DNA of 64,000 nucleotides from Rhizobium sp. BT04. Its GTDB lineage: Bacteria; Pseudomonadota; Alphaproteobacteria; Rhizobiales; Rhizobiaceae. A program made the position numbers and the translations under genes. The stretch covers positions 186,001 to 250,000 of the forward strand of contig NZ_CP125651.1 in NCBI RefSeq assembly GCF_030053135.1. Direction: 5' to 3'. Positions 52,794 through 62,803 of the stretch are shown in pieces; within the stretch, counting starts at the first letter, position 1; each line of letters opens with the position of its first letter. A model generated the notes under the pieces. The model ran no database searches, was not told where the DNA came from, and saw nothing but the letters and a program-made list of their open reading frames with translations.

Positions 52794-54140
52794 TCATCCC
52801 TCGCGGCCTGCACGCAATTCCTGAAAGCGGATGACCGAATTGACGCCCAGCCACGCGATGGGCTCGGGCGGCAACCTGGTCGGTCCCGGCTGATTGCTGT
52901 ATCGGTCGAGCTCGGCGCTGCGGGCGCCGGTCGCGAGATCCGCGGCCATCATCCCTGCAAGCGTGCTCTTGACGGTGCCGAGGCCATTCTCGCAGCAGGC
53001 CGAGAAAAGCCCCTCCTCGACCTCGCCGAATGCCGGCACATGATTTCTGCTGAGGCAGAGCGCGCCCGCCCAGCTATATTCCATCGGCAGGCTTTCCAGC
53101 CCGGGGAAACGGGCGTCAAACGACCGGCGCTGCTCGGCGGCGATGCCGGCGACGCGCTTTTCCGACACTTTGAGACTCGGATCGTAGGTGAACCTCGTCC
53201 TGACGACGATCCTCGAACGGCCATCGGTCGTGACCTTTCTGACCGTCGCCCCCATCGGGTCGGCCGGCAGCAGCGCCCAGCGATCCGCCCCGGTCACGTC
53301 GCCTGCGAATTCGTTCTGGGAAAAGGCCGATGTCATCGACGCGTAGGTGAAGATGTGCATCAGCCGTCCGCGGAAATGACCGAAGCTTTGAATATGACCG
53401 TTCACACCCAGAATGACCTTCGGTGCCGAAACGGAGCCGCGGCCGGTCTTCGCCTTCCAGGCCTTGCCTTCGCGCGAAAGCTCCAGCACCGGCGAGTGCT
53501 CGTGGATAGCGGCCTTCGAGGAAAGTCCACGCGCCAGGCCGCGAATATAATCGGCCGGCTGGATCATCACCGCGCCCGGCGTGTAGAGGCCGCCGCGATA
53601 ATAGTGCGAGCCGGTCATCTCCCGCATCTGGTCCGCATCGAGAACCCGATGCTCCTCGCCGATCTTCTCGAGCGACTTCCTGTAATTGTCGTTGAGTCCC
53701 ATCCCCCGGTCGGAGGCTGCGGCATTCACCTTGCCGGAGGGATCGAATGTTTCCTTGGACAGGCCGTATTCGGCCGCGGCACCGGCTGCGAAGGAGATCG
53801 CCAGACGGTTCTGCCGGATCTCGTCCTTGGTGGCCTTTTCATCGGCCACCGAATACTCGCCCGAGGACAGATTGTGCGGCACGTCGATCATGAAGCCGGA
53901 ATTCCTTCCGGCCGGACCCTTGGCGAGTTCGCGGGCTTCCAGGACAACGATCTTGTCCTGGGGCCGCGACTGCGAGAGGCGGCGCGCCGCCGACAGGCCG
54001 GCAAATCCGCCGCCGATGATCAGCCAGTCCGCCGTAATGTCGTGTTCAAGCGCCGTTACCGGAAAGGCGCGTTCGCTCGTCGCCTCCCATCCCGAAACGC
54101 CGGTGTCAGTCGGCAGGTGCTTGATCACATGGCGGGTCAT
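52794..54140 (-). CDS. FAD-dependent amine oxidase, PuuB-like (DAO family)
   Basis: 448 residues. FAD motif ADWLIIGGGFAGLSAARRL near 37-55, then LEARELAKGPAGRNSGFMID, and the C-terminal FAD site FSACCENGLGTVKSTLAGMM. Similar in layout to gamma-glutamylputrescine oxidase PuuB and to FAD oxidases in hydroxyproline pathways. The start overlaps the aldehyde dehydrogenase stop (ATGA), so they are translationally coupled. In this context it may oxidise a D-hydroxyproline or N-methyl amino acid; this is inference. Confidence 0.82.
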   Translation of the reverse strand: MTRHVIKHLPTDTGVSGWEATSERAFPVTALEHDITADWLIIGGGFAGLSAARRLSQSRPQDKIVVLEARELAKGPAGRNSGFMIDVPHNLSSGEYSVADEKATKDEIRQNRLAISFAAGAAAEYGLSKETFDPSGKVNAAASDRGMGLNDNYRKSLEKIGEEHRVLDADQMREMTGSHYYRGGLYTPGAVMIQPADYIRGLARGLSSKAAIHEHSPVLELSREGKAWKAKTGRGSVSAPKVILGVNGHIQSFGHFRGRLMHIFTYASMTSAFSQNEFAGDVTGADRWALLPADPMGATVRKVTTDGRSRIVVRTRFTYDPSLKVSEKRVAGIAAEQRRSFDARFPGLESLPMEYSWAGALCLSRNHVPAFGEVEEGLFSACCENGLGTVKSTLAGMMAADLATGARSAELDRYSNQPGPTRLPPEPIAWLGVNSVIRFQELRAGREG

Positions 54141-55654
54141 CGGATCGTCTCGTCGACCGAGCGCTCCGAGACATCGATCCAGATGGTCTTGAGCTCGCAG
54201 TAATTGTCGTGGGCGAAGACCGACTTGTCGCGACCGCCGAAACCGGACTCCTTGTAGCCGCCGAAGGGGGTCGAGGCATCGCCCTCACCGAAGCAATTGA
54301 CGGTGATGAGACCGGCGCGGATGTCGCGGGAGAGCCGGATCGCGTTGCGCAGACTGCCGGTATAGATCGACGCGGTCAGGCCGTAGTTGGTGTCGTTGGC
54401 AAGTGCGGTGGCCTCGGCCAGGTTTTCGAAGGTGGTGACCGAAAGGATGGGGCCAAAAATTTCCTCCTGGAACAGCCGGCTCTTCGGCGTAACGCCATCG
54501 ACCACCGTCGGCTCGATGAAGGCACCCTCATAAGTCTCGCCGCCATGGGCGAGCGAGAGTTTTTCGGTCTTCACATCATCGAGGAAGGATTTCACCTTCT
54601 CGAAATGGCTCTTGCTGACGAGTGCACCGATGCGGTTTTCCGGGTTCAGCGGATCACCCGTCTTCCATTCGCGCATATAGGCGCCGATGCGCTGCAACAG
54701 TTCGTCCTTGATGCTGGCATGAACGATCAGGCGCGACGTGGCCGAGCAGTTCTCGCCCATGTTCCAGAAGGCGCCGTTGACTACCTGCTCAGCGACGAGA
54801 TCGAGGTCTTCGGCATCCGCCAGCACCACCGCCGGGTTCTTGCCGCCGCATTCGAGTACGACCTTCTTGAGGTTCGAGTCCGCGGCGTAACGCAGGAAGC
54901 GGCGGCCGGTCGGCGTCGATCCGGTGAAGGCCACCATATCAACGTCCATGTGCAAGCCGATCGGTTCGCCGACCTCCCGGCCGGAGCCGGTGACGACGTT
55001 GAACACGCTGGCCGGAATGCCTGCCTCATGGGCGAGCTCGGCGACGCGCAGCGTCGTGAGCGTGGTTTCCTGCGCCGGCTTGACGATGACCGAGCAGCCG
55101 GCCGCAAGCGCCGGGCCGATCTTCCAGGCCAGCATCAGCAGCGGGAAGTTCCACGGCAAAACACAGCCGACCACGCCGATCGGCTCGCGCACCACCATGG
55201 CCAAGGCATTGGCGCCGACATTGTTGGTGTTGTCATAGAGCTTGTCGATGAGCTCGGCGTGCCAGCGGATCGTATGAATGGTATCGGGAACGTCGACCGT
55301 CTGGCATTCGCGCACCGGCTTGCCGCTGTCGAGGCTTTCCAGGACGGCGAGTTCGTGCCGGTTCTGCTCCATCAGCTTGGCGAGCTTCAGAAGCACTTCC
55401 TTGCGCTCGCCCGGCGAGCGCAGCCGCCAGCGTCCATCGTCGAACGCGTCCTTCGCCTTCTGCACGGCGAAGTCGACGTCGCTGGAATCGCAGGCCGCGA
55501 TTACAGCGAGAACCTTGCCCGTCGCAGGGTTCGTGGTGGTGAAAGTCTTGCCGGAATTTGCCGGACGAAATGCGCCGTCGATGAAGGCGTTCGTCGGAAA
55601 CTGCAGGTCGGCGGCGATCGCCTTATATTCGGCGGCGGTCAAGGGTTCATGCAT
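54137..55654 (-). CDS. NAD(P)-dependent aldehyde dehydrogenase, PuuC-like
   Basis: 505 residues. Cofactor motif PWNFPLLMLAWKIGPALAAG, Glu in VLECGGKNPAVVL, catalytic Cys in WNMGENCSATSRL, C-terminal FGGYKESGFGGRDKS. Close in pattern to gamma-glutamyl-aminobutyraldehyde dehydrogenase PuuC, but an enzyme for alpha-ketoglutarate semialdehyde would be expected if the neighbouring DapA-family protein is a hydroxyproline-pathway deaminase. Overlaps both neighbours by 4-8 bases. Confidence 0.85.
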   Translation of the reverse strand: MHEPLTAAEYKAIAADLQFPTNAFIDGAFRPANSGKTFTTTNPATGKVLAVIAACDSSDVDFAVQKAKDAFDDGRWRLRSPGERKEVLLKLAKLMEQNRHELAVLESLDSGKPVRECQTVDVPDTIHTIRWHAELIDKLYDNTNNVGANALAMVVREPIGVVGCVLPWNFPLLMLAWKIGPALAAGCSVIVKPAQETTLTTLRVAELAHEAGIPASVFNVVTGSGREVGEPIGLHMDVDMVAFTGSTPTGRRFLRYAADSNLKKVVLECGGKNPAVVLADAEDLDLVAEQVVNGAFWNMGENCSATSRLIVHASIKDELLQRIGAYMREWKTGDPLNPENRIGALVSKSHFEKVKSFLDDVKTEKLSLAHGGETYEGAFIEPTVVDGVTPKSRLFQEEIFGPILSVTTFENLAEATALANDTNYGLTASIYTGSLRNAIRLSRDIRAGLITVNCFGEGDASTPFGGYKESGFGGRDKSVFAHDNYCELKTIWIDVSERSVDETIR

Positions 55655-56558
55655 GGTTGGCTCCCGACGTGATCTGAGCGACCGTGCGCTTCAATGTGGC
55701 GAAGACGGTCTGAAGGGTTCGCTTTTCTTCGGAGTTGAGCGGGCGCAGCGGTGCACGGACCGATCCGACATTCAGCCCGATCAATTCGCAGCCGTGCTTG
55801 ATCGACTGGACGAACTTGCCGCATTCAAGGAAATCCATGAGCGGCAGCATTGCCGTCATGATCGCCCGGCCCTTGTCGAAGTTCTTTTCGAGGACGCAGG
55901 CCTCATAGAGGGCGACATGCTCGCGCGGCAGGAAGTTTGAGCCGGCGCAGACCCAGCTCTTCGCACCCCAGGCGAAGAATTCGAGCGCCTGGTCATCCCA
56001 GCCGCAGGAGAGCGCGATGTGCGGAAATTTCCGGGCGAGCAGGTGAAGATTGCCCATGTCGCCGGAGCTTTCCTTGATGGCGACGACGTTCTTCGACTTG
56101 CCGACGCGCGAGAAATATTCCTCGCCCATCACCACACCCATGCGGGCGGGATAGTTGTAGAGCATGATCGGCAGGTTGGCGGCGCGATCGACCGTCAGTG
56201 CATGGACCGCGTTCTCGCGCTCGGTCGGCAATGCATATGGCGGCGACGACACCAGGATCGCATCCGCACCGATGTCCTTCGCCGCCTTGGCGTACTCGAC
56301 CGAATCTTCGGTCCGCGTGGCGCCGGTGCCGATAATGAGCGGCAGCCGCGTCCCGATGACTTCCTTGGCATAGGCTGCGAGCTCGTAACGTTCCTGACTG
56401 CTCTGGGCGTAGTATTCGCCCGTCGAGCCGCCGACGATGATGCCGTGGACGCCCGCCTCGATCAGCGACTCGAGCACGGCGGCAAATCCGGCCCGGTCGA
56501 TCTGCCCATTCTTATCGAGCGGCGTCACCGCCGGCGTGTAGATCCCCTCAAATTTCAC
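55647..56558 (-). CDS. DapA-family lyase (possible pyrroline-4-hydroxy-2-carboxylate deaminase)
   Basis: 303 residues, DapA/NAL TIM barrel. Schiff-base Lys162 in VAIKESSGD and Tyr134 in LYNYPARMG are in place; the substrate loop reads GGSTGEYY instead of the GTTGE of true DapA, and housekeeping DapA would not be encoded here. In hydroxyproline catabolism a DapA-family enzyme converts the pyrroline intermediate to alpha-ketoglutarate semialdehyde, and the adjacent FAD oxidase and aldehyde dehydrogenase would be the steps before and after. That reading is plausible, not proven. Confidence 0.8.
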   Translation of the reverse strand: MKFEGIYTPAVTPLDKNGQIDRAGFAAVLESLIEAGVHGIIVGGSTGEYYAQSSQERYELAAYAKEVIGTRLPLIIGTGATRTEDSVEYAKAAKDIGADAILVSSPPYALPTERENAVHALTVDRAANLPIMLYNYPARMGVVMGEEYFSRVGKSKNVVAIKESSGDMGNLHLLARKFPHIALSCGWDDQALEFFAWGAKSWVCAGSNFLPREHVALYEACVLEKNFDKGRAIMTAMLPLMDFLECGKFVQSIKHGCELIGLNVGSVRAPLRPLNSEEKRTLQTVFATLKRTVAQITSGANHA

Positions 56559-57271
56559 GGTGACTTCTCCAATAATTGCGTGGCTGGACCGCCCACGAAG
56601 GCGTCAGCCTTGAGGCCTTGCGGAGCGATGAACATCTCCATGTTCTCGCGGGACAATTCCCAGTGTTCGAAAACGAGATCGACGACGGCATCCTCGTCGT
56701 GAGCGCCGAGCGCCACGATGAAGCCATCATGATGGTCGACGGCCACTTGCAGCCGCCGCCTCATATCTTCGTTTCTCGGCCGGAAAAACGTGTGACCGAT
56801 GCGCGCGTGGTCGATGAGCAGCCGGCCGAGGCTCGGCTGCATGTAGACATTGCCCGACATCTCGCCGAAGATTTCGTGAAAGCGATTGTTCTCGAGAACC
56901 ATCGCAAGAGCGTCCATGCTCTGGCTGGCGGCGCGGAACCGCTCCTGGGTCTGCTTCAGGTCCGACAGCTGGGCGGGCTTGAAGTTCTGCACCGCGAGGC
57001 GGCCGATCGCCGCATAGATCATCGGCGCGACAAGAAAGAAATTCCGAAGCGTGGAGTGGTTCATCGGGATGACCCGCGCACCCCTGTTCTCACGGATGTC
57101 GATGTAACCCTCGCCGGCAAGGCGGCGGAATATGTCCCGCACCGGGGTCCGCGACAGCCCGTATCTTTCGCTCAGACTGGCCTCGTCCAGATCGGCGTCC
57201 GGGTCCAGCTCCATCGTCAGAATCTGGCGTTTCAGGTCTTCGTAGAGATTGCTCTTCGGTGTCTTCGCCAT
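56555..57271 (-). CDS. GntR family regulator (FCD subgroup)
   Basis: 238 residues from the ATG at 57271 (GGAGATCGACG before it). GntR winged helix at about 8-70 (DEASLSERYGLSRTPVRDIF; YIDIRENRGARVIPM), helical FCD sensor domain to the end with metal-site residues in NRFHEIFGEMSG and ARIGHTFFRPRNED. First gene of the operon with the DapA-family, aldehyde dehydrogenase and FAD oxidase genes, which overlap it stepwise. A perfect inverted repeat 64 bases upstream is its likely operator. Confidence 0.9.
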   Translation of the reverse strand: MAKTPKSNLYEDLKRQILTMELDPDADLDEASLSERYGLSRTPVRDIFRRLAGEGYIDIRENRGARVIPMNHSTLRNFFLVAPMIYAAIGRLAVQNFKPAQLSDLKQTQERFRAASQSMDALAMVLENNRFHEIFGEMSGNVYMQPSLGRLLIDHARIGHTFFRPRNEDMRRRLQVAVDHHDGFIVALGAHDEDAVVDLVFEHWELSRENMEMFIAPQGLKADAFVGGPATQLLEKSP

Positions 57272-57334
57272 CGTCGATCTCCGGCCATTCGTTGCTCTAC
57301 GCCGTGAAGATGGCACGCCTTTTCGGCGGAGTCA

Positions 57335-57365
57335 AATAATTGTGTACTTTGCGTACACAATTATT
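57335..57365. promoter_or_regulatory. Perfect inverted repeat, probable GntR operator
   Basis: Arms AATAATTGTGTAC and GTACACAATTATT (13 bp, perfect) with spacer TTTGC, in an AT-rich island of otherwise GC-rich sequence, 64 bases upstream of the GntR start. A further half site (GATACACAATT) begins at 57374. The TTGTGTAC core is of the kind bound by FCD-type GntR proteins. Confidence 0.8.
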
Positions 57366-57582
57366 ATTCGAAGGATACACAATTTCTTGGGCACGCCTGA
57401 TGGGGGAGTGGCACATATCAAGTGAGGAAAGCTCCGCGGCGGCAGCCATCGCGGAGTTTCTTCCCAAGCGGGTTCTGAGGGCAGATCGTGAGTCTTTGCA
57501 GCCAGGCATCGGAAGCCTGAGCGCCGGCAAACCGGCGGCACGCGGCCATCAAGATTATCTCGATCCGGATAGCGGCGGTGTT

Positions 57583-57610
57583 CGGGGAGCGCCGGGGGCG
57601 ACGCTCCCCG
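57583..57610 (-). terminator. Hairpin downstream of gfa
   Basis: Arms CGGGGAGCG and CGCTCCCCG (9 bp) with a 10-base loop, beginning 6 bases after the gfa stop on the minus strand. There is no T-run, so termination may be partial. It separates the formaldehyde genes from the GntR promoter region. Confidence 0.5.
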
Positions 57611-57615
57611 GGATT

Positions 57616-58188
57616 TTACGCGGCGAGGACGCCGCTTTTCTTGGCGGTCCAGGTCGCGATATAGTCCATCAGGCCGGGCGAGAGGCAATCATAGGGCTCC
57701 AGGCCCGATGCCTTCAGCTGCGCTCTGACAGCGTCCATCTTGGCCGGATCGAAGCCGCTTTCGATGATCGACGACACGAAGGCCGCAAAGGTCGGCTTTG
57801 CCCAGCCGCTTTCCTGGAAGCGCTCGGGATGGACGAAGGACAATCCCTGGAACGGATGTTCGCGCTCGACGGGGCCGTACATATGCACGCCGCATTCCTT
57901 GCAGGCATGCCGCTGGATCAAGGCCGCGGAATCGACGACCGCAAGCTTGTCGCCGTTTTCGAGGACTTCGACGCTCTCGGTCGGCGCCACCGCTACGACC
58001 GAAAAGGCGGCACCCTCGGGCTTCCAGCACTTGGTGCAGCCGCAGGCGTGATTGTGGGCGATATCGCCCTTGATCCTGACCTTGACGGGATTGCTCGTGC
58101 ATTTGCACACGAGCGTCCCGCCTGCGAAAGCAGCGTCAGTCGCCTTAAAGCCTGAATCCACTGCCGGATGAATGGCTATGCTGGTCAT
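57616..58188 (-). CDS. gfa: S-(hydroxymethyl)glutathione synthase (formaldehyde-activating) Gfa
   Basis: 190 residues from the ATG at 58188 with AGGAGAG before it. Zinc-binding cysteines of the Gfa fold are visible: [31 protein letters not shown] and [14 protein letters not shown]. Accelerates the condensation of formaldehyde with glutathione. Downstream of fghA and adhC on the same strand, it makes the first step of a three-gene formaldehyde oxidation route, matching the formaldehyde released by the two demethylases of this region. Confidence 0.92.
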   Translation of the reverse strand: MTSIAIHPAVDSGFKATDAAFAGGTLVCKCTSNPVKVRIKGDIAHNHACGCTKCWKPEGAAFSVVAVAPTESVEVLENGDKLAVVDSAALIQRHACKECGVHMYGPVEREHPFQGLSFVHPERFQESGWAKPTFAAFVSSIIESGFDPAKMDAVRAQLKASGLEPYDCLSPGLMDYIATWTAKKSGVLAA

Positions 58189-58243
58189 TGCTTCTCTCCT
58201 TCCCTCCCTGGCCGATTGCGATATGCCCGGCCGAGCTCTGCAA

Positions 58244-59086
58244 TTATTTCCGATCTCTGAGCCTCTGCGCATGCCAGCGCAGATGGTCTTCCATGAATGT
58301 CGAAATGAAGAAGTAGGAATGGCCGTAGCCTTCCTGCATGCGAAGCTTGAGGTTGATATCAGCCGCCTCGCAGGCTTGCCTGAGTTCATCGGGACGCAGC
58401 CCATCCTCCAGGAAGCTATCCGCCGTTCCCTGGTCGACGAGCAGTTCGGGCAGGCGATGCCCGTCCTCGATCAGCGAGCAGGCGTCATAGGCCCGCCAGG
58501 TGTTTTCGTCGGCTCCGAGATATTTTCGGAATGCCGGTTTCGACCAGCCGGAGACCGAGGGATGGCTGATCGGCGCGAAAGCCGAGCAGCTCCGGAAGCG
58601 GTCCGGATTCTTGAGCGCGATCGTGATCGCGCCATGTCCGCCCATCGAGTGGCCGAAGATTGCTTGGCGGTCCATGTCGACGGGAAATTCCGCAGCAAGG
58701 AGGCGCGGCAGCTCATCGGTGATGTAGCTGTACATGCGGTAGTTGGCCGAAAATGGCGGCTCGGTGGCATCGACATAAAAGCCGGCGCCCTTGCCGAACT
58801 GCCAGTTGTCGGATTCGTCGGGAACGTGGTCACCGCGAGGGCTGGTGTCCGGGCAGACGATGATCAGTCCGAGCTGGGCGGCAAGCCGCCGATACTCGCC
58901 CTTGTCCATGACATTGGCATGCGTGCATGTCAGGCCGGACAGATACCACAGAACCGGGCAATTGCCTTCGGCGGCCTGCGGCGGCACGAACACCGCAAAG
59001 GTCATGTCGCAGTCGCATGCCTCGGAGCGACTGACGTAGACGCCCTGAGTGCCGCCGTGAGACTTGTCGATCGATATGGTTTTCAT
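58244..59086 (-). CDS. fghA: S-formylglutathione hydrolase FghA
   Basis: 280 residues, the usual length. Esterase D fold: oxyanion region [19 protein letters not shown] at 48-66, nucleophile Ser147 in [10 protein letters not shown], Asp in [13 protein letters not shown] and His near the C-terminus in [19 protein letters not shown]. Hydrolyses S-formylglutathione to formate and glutathione. Its start follows the adhC stop by 3 bases, so the two genes are coupled. Confidence 0.95.
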   Translation of the reverse strand: MKTISIDKSHGGTQGVYVSRSEACDCDMTFAVFVPPQAAEGNCPVLWYLSGLTCTHANVMDKGEYRRLAAQLGLIIVCPDTSPRGDHVPDESDNWQFGKGAGFYVDATEPPFSANYRMYSYITDELPRLLAAEFPVDMDRQAIFGHSMGGHGAITIALKNPDRFRSCSAFAPISHPSVSGWSKPAFRKYLGADENTWRAYDACSLIEDGHRLPELLVDQGTADSFLEDGLRPDELRQACEAADINLKLRMQEGYGHSYFFISTFMEDHLRWHAQRLRDRK

Positions 59087-59089
59087 GGC

Positions 59090-60217
59090 TCAGTAAACCA
59101 CCACGCCGCGGATGGACTTGCCCTTGTGCATCAGCTCGAAGCCCTTGTTGATGTCCTCGAGCGGCATGGTGTGCGTGATCATCGGGTCGATCTGGATCTT
59201 GCCCTGCATGTACCAGTCGACGATCTTCGGGACGTCGGTGCGGCCGCGGGCGCCGCCGAAGGCCGTGCCCATCCAGTTGCGGCCGGTGACCAGCTGGAAC
59301 GGGCGGGTGGAGATCTCCTGGCCGGCGCCGGCCACGCCGATGATGATGGATTTGCCCCAGCCGCGATGGCTGGCCTCCAGCGCCTGGCGCATCACCTTGG
59401 TGTTGCCGGTGCAGTCGAAGGTGTAGTCGGCGCCGCCGATCAGGTCGCCGTTGCGCTTGGTCAGGTTGACGAGATAGGGCACGATGTCGTCGCCGACCTC
59501 CTTCGGATTGACGAAATGCGTCATGCCGAACTTTTCGCCCCAGGCCTTGCGGTCATTGTTGATGTCGACGCCGATGATCATGTCGGCACCGGCCAGCTTC
59601 AGACCCTGAAGCACGTTGAGGCCGATGCCGCCGAGACCGAAGACGATCGCCGTCGAACCGATCTCCACCTTGGCGGTGTTGATGACGGCGCCGATGCCGG
59701 TGGTGACGCCGCAGCCGATGTAGCAGATCTTGTCGAAGGGGGCGTCGGGATTGACCTTGGCAAGGGCGATCTCCGGCAGCACGGTGAAGTTCGAAAAGGT
59801 CGAGCAGCCCATATAGTGATGGATCTTATCCTTGCCGATCGAGAAGCGGCTCGTACCATCCGGCATCAGCCCCTGGCCCTGGGTCGCGCGGATCGAGGTG
59901 CAGAGATTGGTCTTGCGGGAAAGGCAGGAATAGCATTCGCGGCATTCCGGGGTGTAGAGCGGAATGACGTGGTCGCCCTTCTTGACCGAGGTGACGCCGG
60001 GACCGACATCGACAACGATGCCGGCGCCCTCATGGCCGAGAATGGCGGGAAACAGGCCTTCCGGATCGGCGCCCGACAGGGTGAAATCATCGGTGTGGCA
60101 AATGCCCGTCGCCTTGACCTCGACCAGCACTTCGCCGGCCTTCGGTCCCTCCAGCTGTACGGTCATCACCTCAAGCGGTTTGCCTGCCTGAACGGCAACG
60201 GCGGCGCGAACGTCCAT
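59090..60217 (-). CDS. adhC: S-(hydroxymethyl)glutathione dehydrogenase / class III alcohol dehydrogenase AdhC
   Basis: 375 residues from the ATG at 60217 with AGGAAGGATATC before it. Catalytic zinc residues in GICHTDDFTLSGADPEG and GHEGAGIVVDVG, structural zinc lobe CRECYSCLSRKTNLC, NAD site VFGLGGIGLNVLQGLKLAGA. Oxidises S-hydroxymethylglutathione to S-formylglutathione with NAD+. Head of the adhC-fghA-gfa unit. Confidence 0.96.
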   Translation of the reverse strand: MDVRAAVAVQAGKPLEVMTVQLEGPKAGEVLVEVKATGICHTDDFTLSGADPEGLFPAILGHEGAGIVVDVGPGVTSVKKGDHVIPLYTPECRECYSCLSRKTNLCTSIRATQGQGLMPDGTSRFSIGKDKIHHYMGCSTFSNFTVLPEIALAKVNPDAPFDKICYIGCGVTTGIGAVINTAKVEIGSTAIVFGLGGIGLNVLQGLKLAGADMIIGVDINNDRKAWGEKFGMTHFVNPKEVGDDIVPYLVNLTKRNGDLIGGADYTFDCTGNTKVMRQALEASHRGWGKSIIIGVAGAGQEISTRPFQLVTGRNWMGTAFGGARGRTDVPKIVDWYMQGKIQIDPMITHTMPLEDINKGFELMHKGKSIRGVVVY

Positions 60218-60352
60218 TTTGATATCCTTCCTCTTAAATCGAATTCTGATGGCTACATATTCGGATAGACCGACAGGGCTGGCGCGCGCCCCACGATCCG
60301 AAATCACACTCCACGCTCTCGCCTTCAGCTTTTGCTCATGGTCAGAGCCCTG

Positions 60353-61048
60353 TCACGTCTCCCGCTCGACCTGGCACCAGACTGCCAGCAGCGGACGGGC
60401 CGTGCATCTTATCGCGAAAGATTGGCCGGCATCGTTTGCAAAGACCGTGCCGGTGGCGGCAGAAAACCATTGGGAATCGCCAAGGCAGATTTCAGCCGGA
60501 GAAAATAGAAGGAAGGCGCGGGGCTGCGTCTGAACATGATCGGGGAAGCGGGTGTAGCGATCCATATAGATCACGCCGACCCTGAGATCGGCGCGCTCCT
60601 CCAGGCCTCCAGGGCCGACCACGACCGCATGGGAATGCGTATTGCCGAAATTCAAACTTGCAAACGGGCCGGAGCGGCCGCGTCTCCAGAGCAACTTATC
60701 GGCGAGACTATGGAATTGGCTGGCGATCGCCTCGTATTTCCGTCCTGATTTTGCAAGATGGCCAATGACGTCATCAAGCCCTTCCGGCGCGCCGGGAAGA
60801 GGCCCGCCCTCCGGCCGCACCTTGCCTGTTTTGAGCAGCCTCTGGAGGACCTTGCCGGCGACGAAGCTGGCGACGGCAGGAGCCTCCGCCGACAACATCA
60901 GCCCGCCGACGTCATTGAGGAATTCCTGCAGCGGCCGGGGCCGCCTTTCCCTTCCGATGTCGTGCAGCCTGATATATGCCGGCTTTTCGTCATCGTTCAG
61001 AAGCAGGTCGGCACCAGGTTTGATTGGACGTCCCACCGCGCGAGCCAC
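60353..61048 (-). CDS. DMSP-lyase-family cupin lacking the metal ligands
   Basis: 231 residues from a GTG with GAGGGAGACC before it. Clearly a paralogue of the cupin at 62804: the block [16 protein letters not shown] and [19 protein letters not shown] aligns with [16 protein letters not shown] and RYPDHDHAPEEVYLVL. In the alignment the metal ligands His141, Glu145 and His179 of the paralogue correspond to Gln173, Arg177 and Phe211, and the catalytic Tyr147 to Phe179; only His171 remains. It is therefore unlikely to bind the metal. Encoded between etfA and adhC, possibly as a structural or regulatory partner. Confidence 0.75.
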   Translation of the reverse strand: MARAVGRPIKPGADLLLNDDEKPAYIRLHDIGRERRPRPLQEFLNDVGGLMLSAEAPAVASFVAGKVLQRLLKTGKVRPEGGPLPGAPEGLDDVIGHLAKSGRKYEAIASQFHSLADKLLWRRGRSGPFASLNFGNTHSHAVVVGPGGLEERADLRVGVIYMDRYTRFPDHVQTQPRAFLLFSPAEICLGDSQWFSAATGTVFANDAGQSFAIRCTARPLLAVWCQVERET

Positions 61049-61063
61049 GTTCGGTCTCCCTCG

Positions 61064-61993
61064 TCAGAGCGCCTTTTGCAATTCCGGCAGGGCTTCGAAG
61101 AGATCGGCGACGAGGCCGTAGTCGGCGACCTGGAAGATCGGCGCCTCCTCGTCCTTGTTGATGGCGACGATCACCTTACTATCCTTCATGCCGGCCAGAT
61201 GCTGGATGGCGCCTGATATGCCGGCGGCGATATAGAGCTGCGGCGCAACCACCTTGCCGGTCTGGCCGACCTGCCAGTCGTTCGGCGCATAACCGGCATC
61301 GACGGCGGCACGGCTGGCGCCGACGGCAGCTCCGAGCTTGTCGGCCAGCGGCAGGATCACTTCCCGGAATTTTTCCGCCGAGCCCAGCGCCCGGCCGCCG
61401 GAGAGGATGATCTTCGCAGACGTCAGTTCCGGACGGTCGGAGGCCGACAGGGCATCCTTGACGAAGGTCGACAGTCCCGGATCGGAAACCGCCGCGATCG
61501 CCTCGATGCTGGCTGAGCCACCTGTCTGTGCCGATGCGAAGGAGGCGGTGCGCACGGTAATCACCTTCTTGGCATCGCTGGCCTGCACCGTCTGGATGGC
61601 ATTGCCGGCATAGATCGGCCGCTTGAAGGTGTCCGATGAGATCACCTCGATGATCTCCGAGACCTGGGCGATATCGAGCAGGGCAGCGACGCGCGGCAGC
61701 ACATTCTTGCCGACCGAGGTGGCGGCCGACAGGATCGTGTCGTAGCTGCCTGCCAGCGAGACGATCAGTTCGGCCAGCGGCTCGGCCAGATTGTTGGCGA
61801 GTGTGTCGCTTTCGACCAGCAGCACCTTGGCGACGCCCGAAAGTTTGGCCGCCTGTTCGGCAGCAGGCTTGGCAGCCTTGCCGGCGACGAGAATGTGCAC
61901 GTCGGAGCCGATCTGGGAAGCCGCCGTCAGCGCCTTGGCGGTCTGGTCGGAAAGGCTTTGATTGTCGTGATCGGCCAGAAGAAGAATGGTCAT
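61064..61993 (-). CDS. etfA: Electron transfer flavoprotein alpha subunit
   Basis: 309 residues. C-terminal FAD domain is intact: [60 protein letters not shown] and [20 protein letters not shown]. Follows etfB by 26 bases. Such a local Etf pair serves as electron acceptor for the N-methyl demethylase (DgcA/StcD type) encoded upstream and passes electrons to the quinone pool. Confidence 0.95.
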   Translation of the reverse strand: MTILLLADHDNQSLSDQTAKALTAASQIGSDVHILVAGKAAKPAAEQAAKLSGVAKVLLVESDTLANNLAEPLAELIVSLAGSYDTILSAATSVGKNVLPRVAALLDIAQVSEIIEVISSDTFKRPIYAGNAIQTVQASDAKKVITVRTASFASAQTGGSASIEAIAAVSDPGLSTFVKDALSASDRPELTSAKIILSGGRALGSAEKFREVILPLADKLGAAVGASRAAVDAGYAPNDWQVGQTGKVVAPQLYIAAGISGAIQHLAGMKDSKVIVAINKDEEAPIFQVADYGLVADLFEALPELQKAL

Positions 61994-62019
61994 GATATTT
62001 TGCTCCTGTTCTCAGCTGA

Positions 62020-62769
62020 TTACAGCACGCCGGCTTCGTTTTTGAGCTTGTCGACCAGTTCGGCCACCGACTTGACCTTGACGCCGGCCTTGCGGCCGGA
62101 CGGCTCCTCGGTCTTCAAGACCTTCAGCCGCGGTGTGGTATCGACGCCGAAATCGGCAGGCGCCTTCTTGTCGAGCGGCTTCTTCTTCGCCTTCATGATG
62201 TTCGGCAGCGAGGCATAACGCGGTTCGTTCAGCCTGAGGTCGGAGGTGATCACCGCCGGCAGCTTGATCTCGATCGTCTGCAGGCCGCCATCGACCTCGC
62301 GGGTCACCTGCGCCTTGCCGTCACCGATCTCGATCTTCGAGGCGAAGGTCGCTTGGGGCATGCCGAGAAGTGCGGCCAGCATCTGGCCAGTCTGGTTCGA
62401 ATCGTCGTCGATCGCCTGCTTGCCGACGATGATCAGGCCCGGCTGCTCGGCATCGGCGACACCTTTCAGGATCTTGGCGACGGCGAGCGGCTCGACCGCA
62501 TCATCGGTCTCGACCAGGATCGCCCGGTCGGCGCCCATGGCAAGGGCGGTGCGCAGCGTCTCCTCGGCCTTGGCCGGGCCGATCGACACCACCACCACTT
62601 CCTCGGCCTTGCCGGCTTCCTTCAGCCGCAGCGCCTCTTCCACCGAGATCTCGTCGAACGGGTTCATCGACATCTTCACATTGGCAAGCTCGACACCCGT
62701 GCCATCCGGCTTCACCCGGATCTTCACGTTGTAGTCGACAACCCGTTTGACGGGCACGAGAATCTTCAT
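62020..62769 (-). CDS. etfB: Electron transfer flavoprotein beta subunit
   Basis: 249 residues from the ATG at 62769, preceded by AAAGGGGTTTGCAC; a TTG two codons upstream is less likely. EtfB signature [20 protein letters not shown] at 8-27 and [19 protein letters not shown]-binding [20 protein letters not shown] near 120-140. Partner of EtfA. Confidence 0.95.
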   Translation of the reverse strand: MKILVPVKRVVDYNVKIRVKPDGTGVELANVKMSMNPFDEISVEEALRLKEAGKAEEVVVVSIGPAKAEETLRTALAMGADRAILVETDDAVEPLAVAKILKGVADAEQPGLIIVGKQAIDDDSNQTGQMLAALLGMPQATFASKIEIGDGKAQVTREVDGGLQTIEIKLPAVITSDLRLNEPRYASLPNIMKAKKKPLDKKAPADFGVDTTPRLKVLKTEEPSGRKAGVKVKSVAELVDKLKNEAGVL

Positions 62770-62803
62770 GTGCAAACCCCTTTAATTCTCAGATTGCCGG
62801 CCG

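Noticed and set aside
55647..56558. Housekeeping 4-hydroxy-tetrahydrodipicolinate synthase (dapA)
   Set aside because: Substrate loop differs (GGSTGE) and the gene is embedded in a GntR-controlled catabolic operon.
58172..60268. About 700-codon open frame antisense to fghA and adhC
   Set aside because: Covers two unmistakable genes on the other strand and has shadow-type composition.
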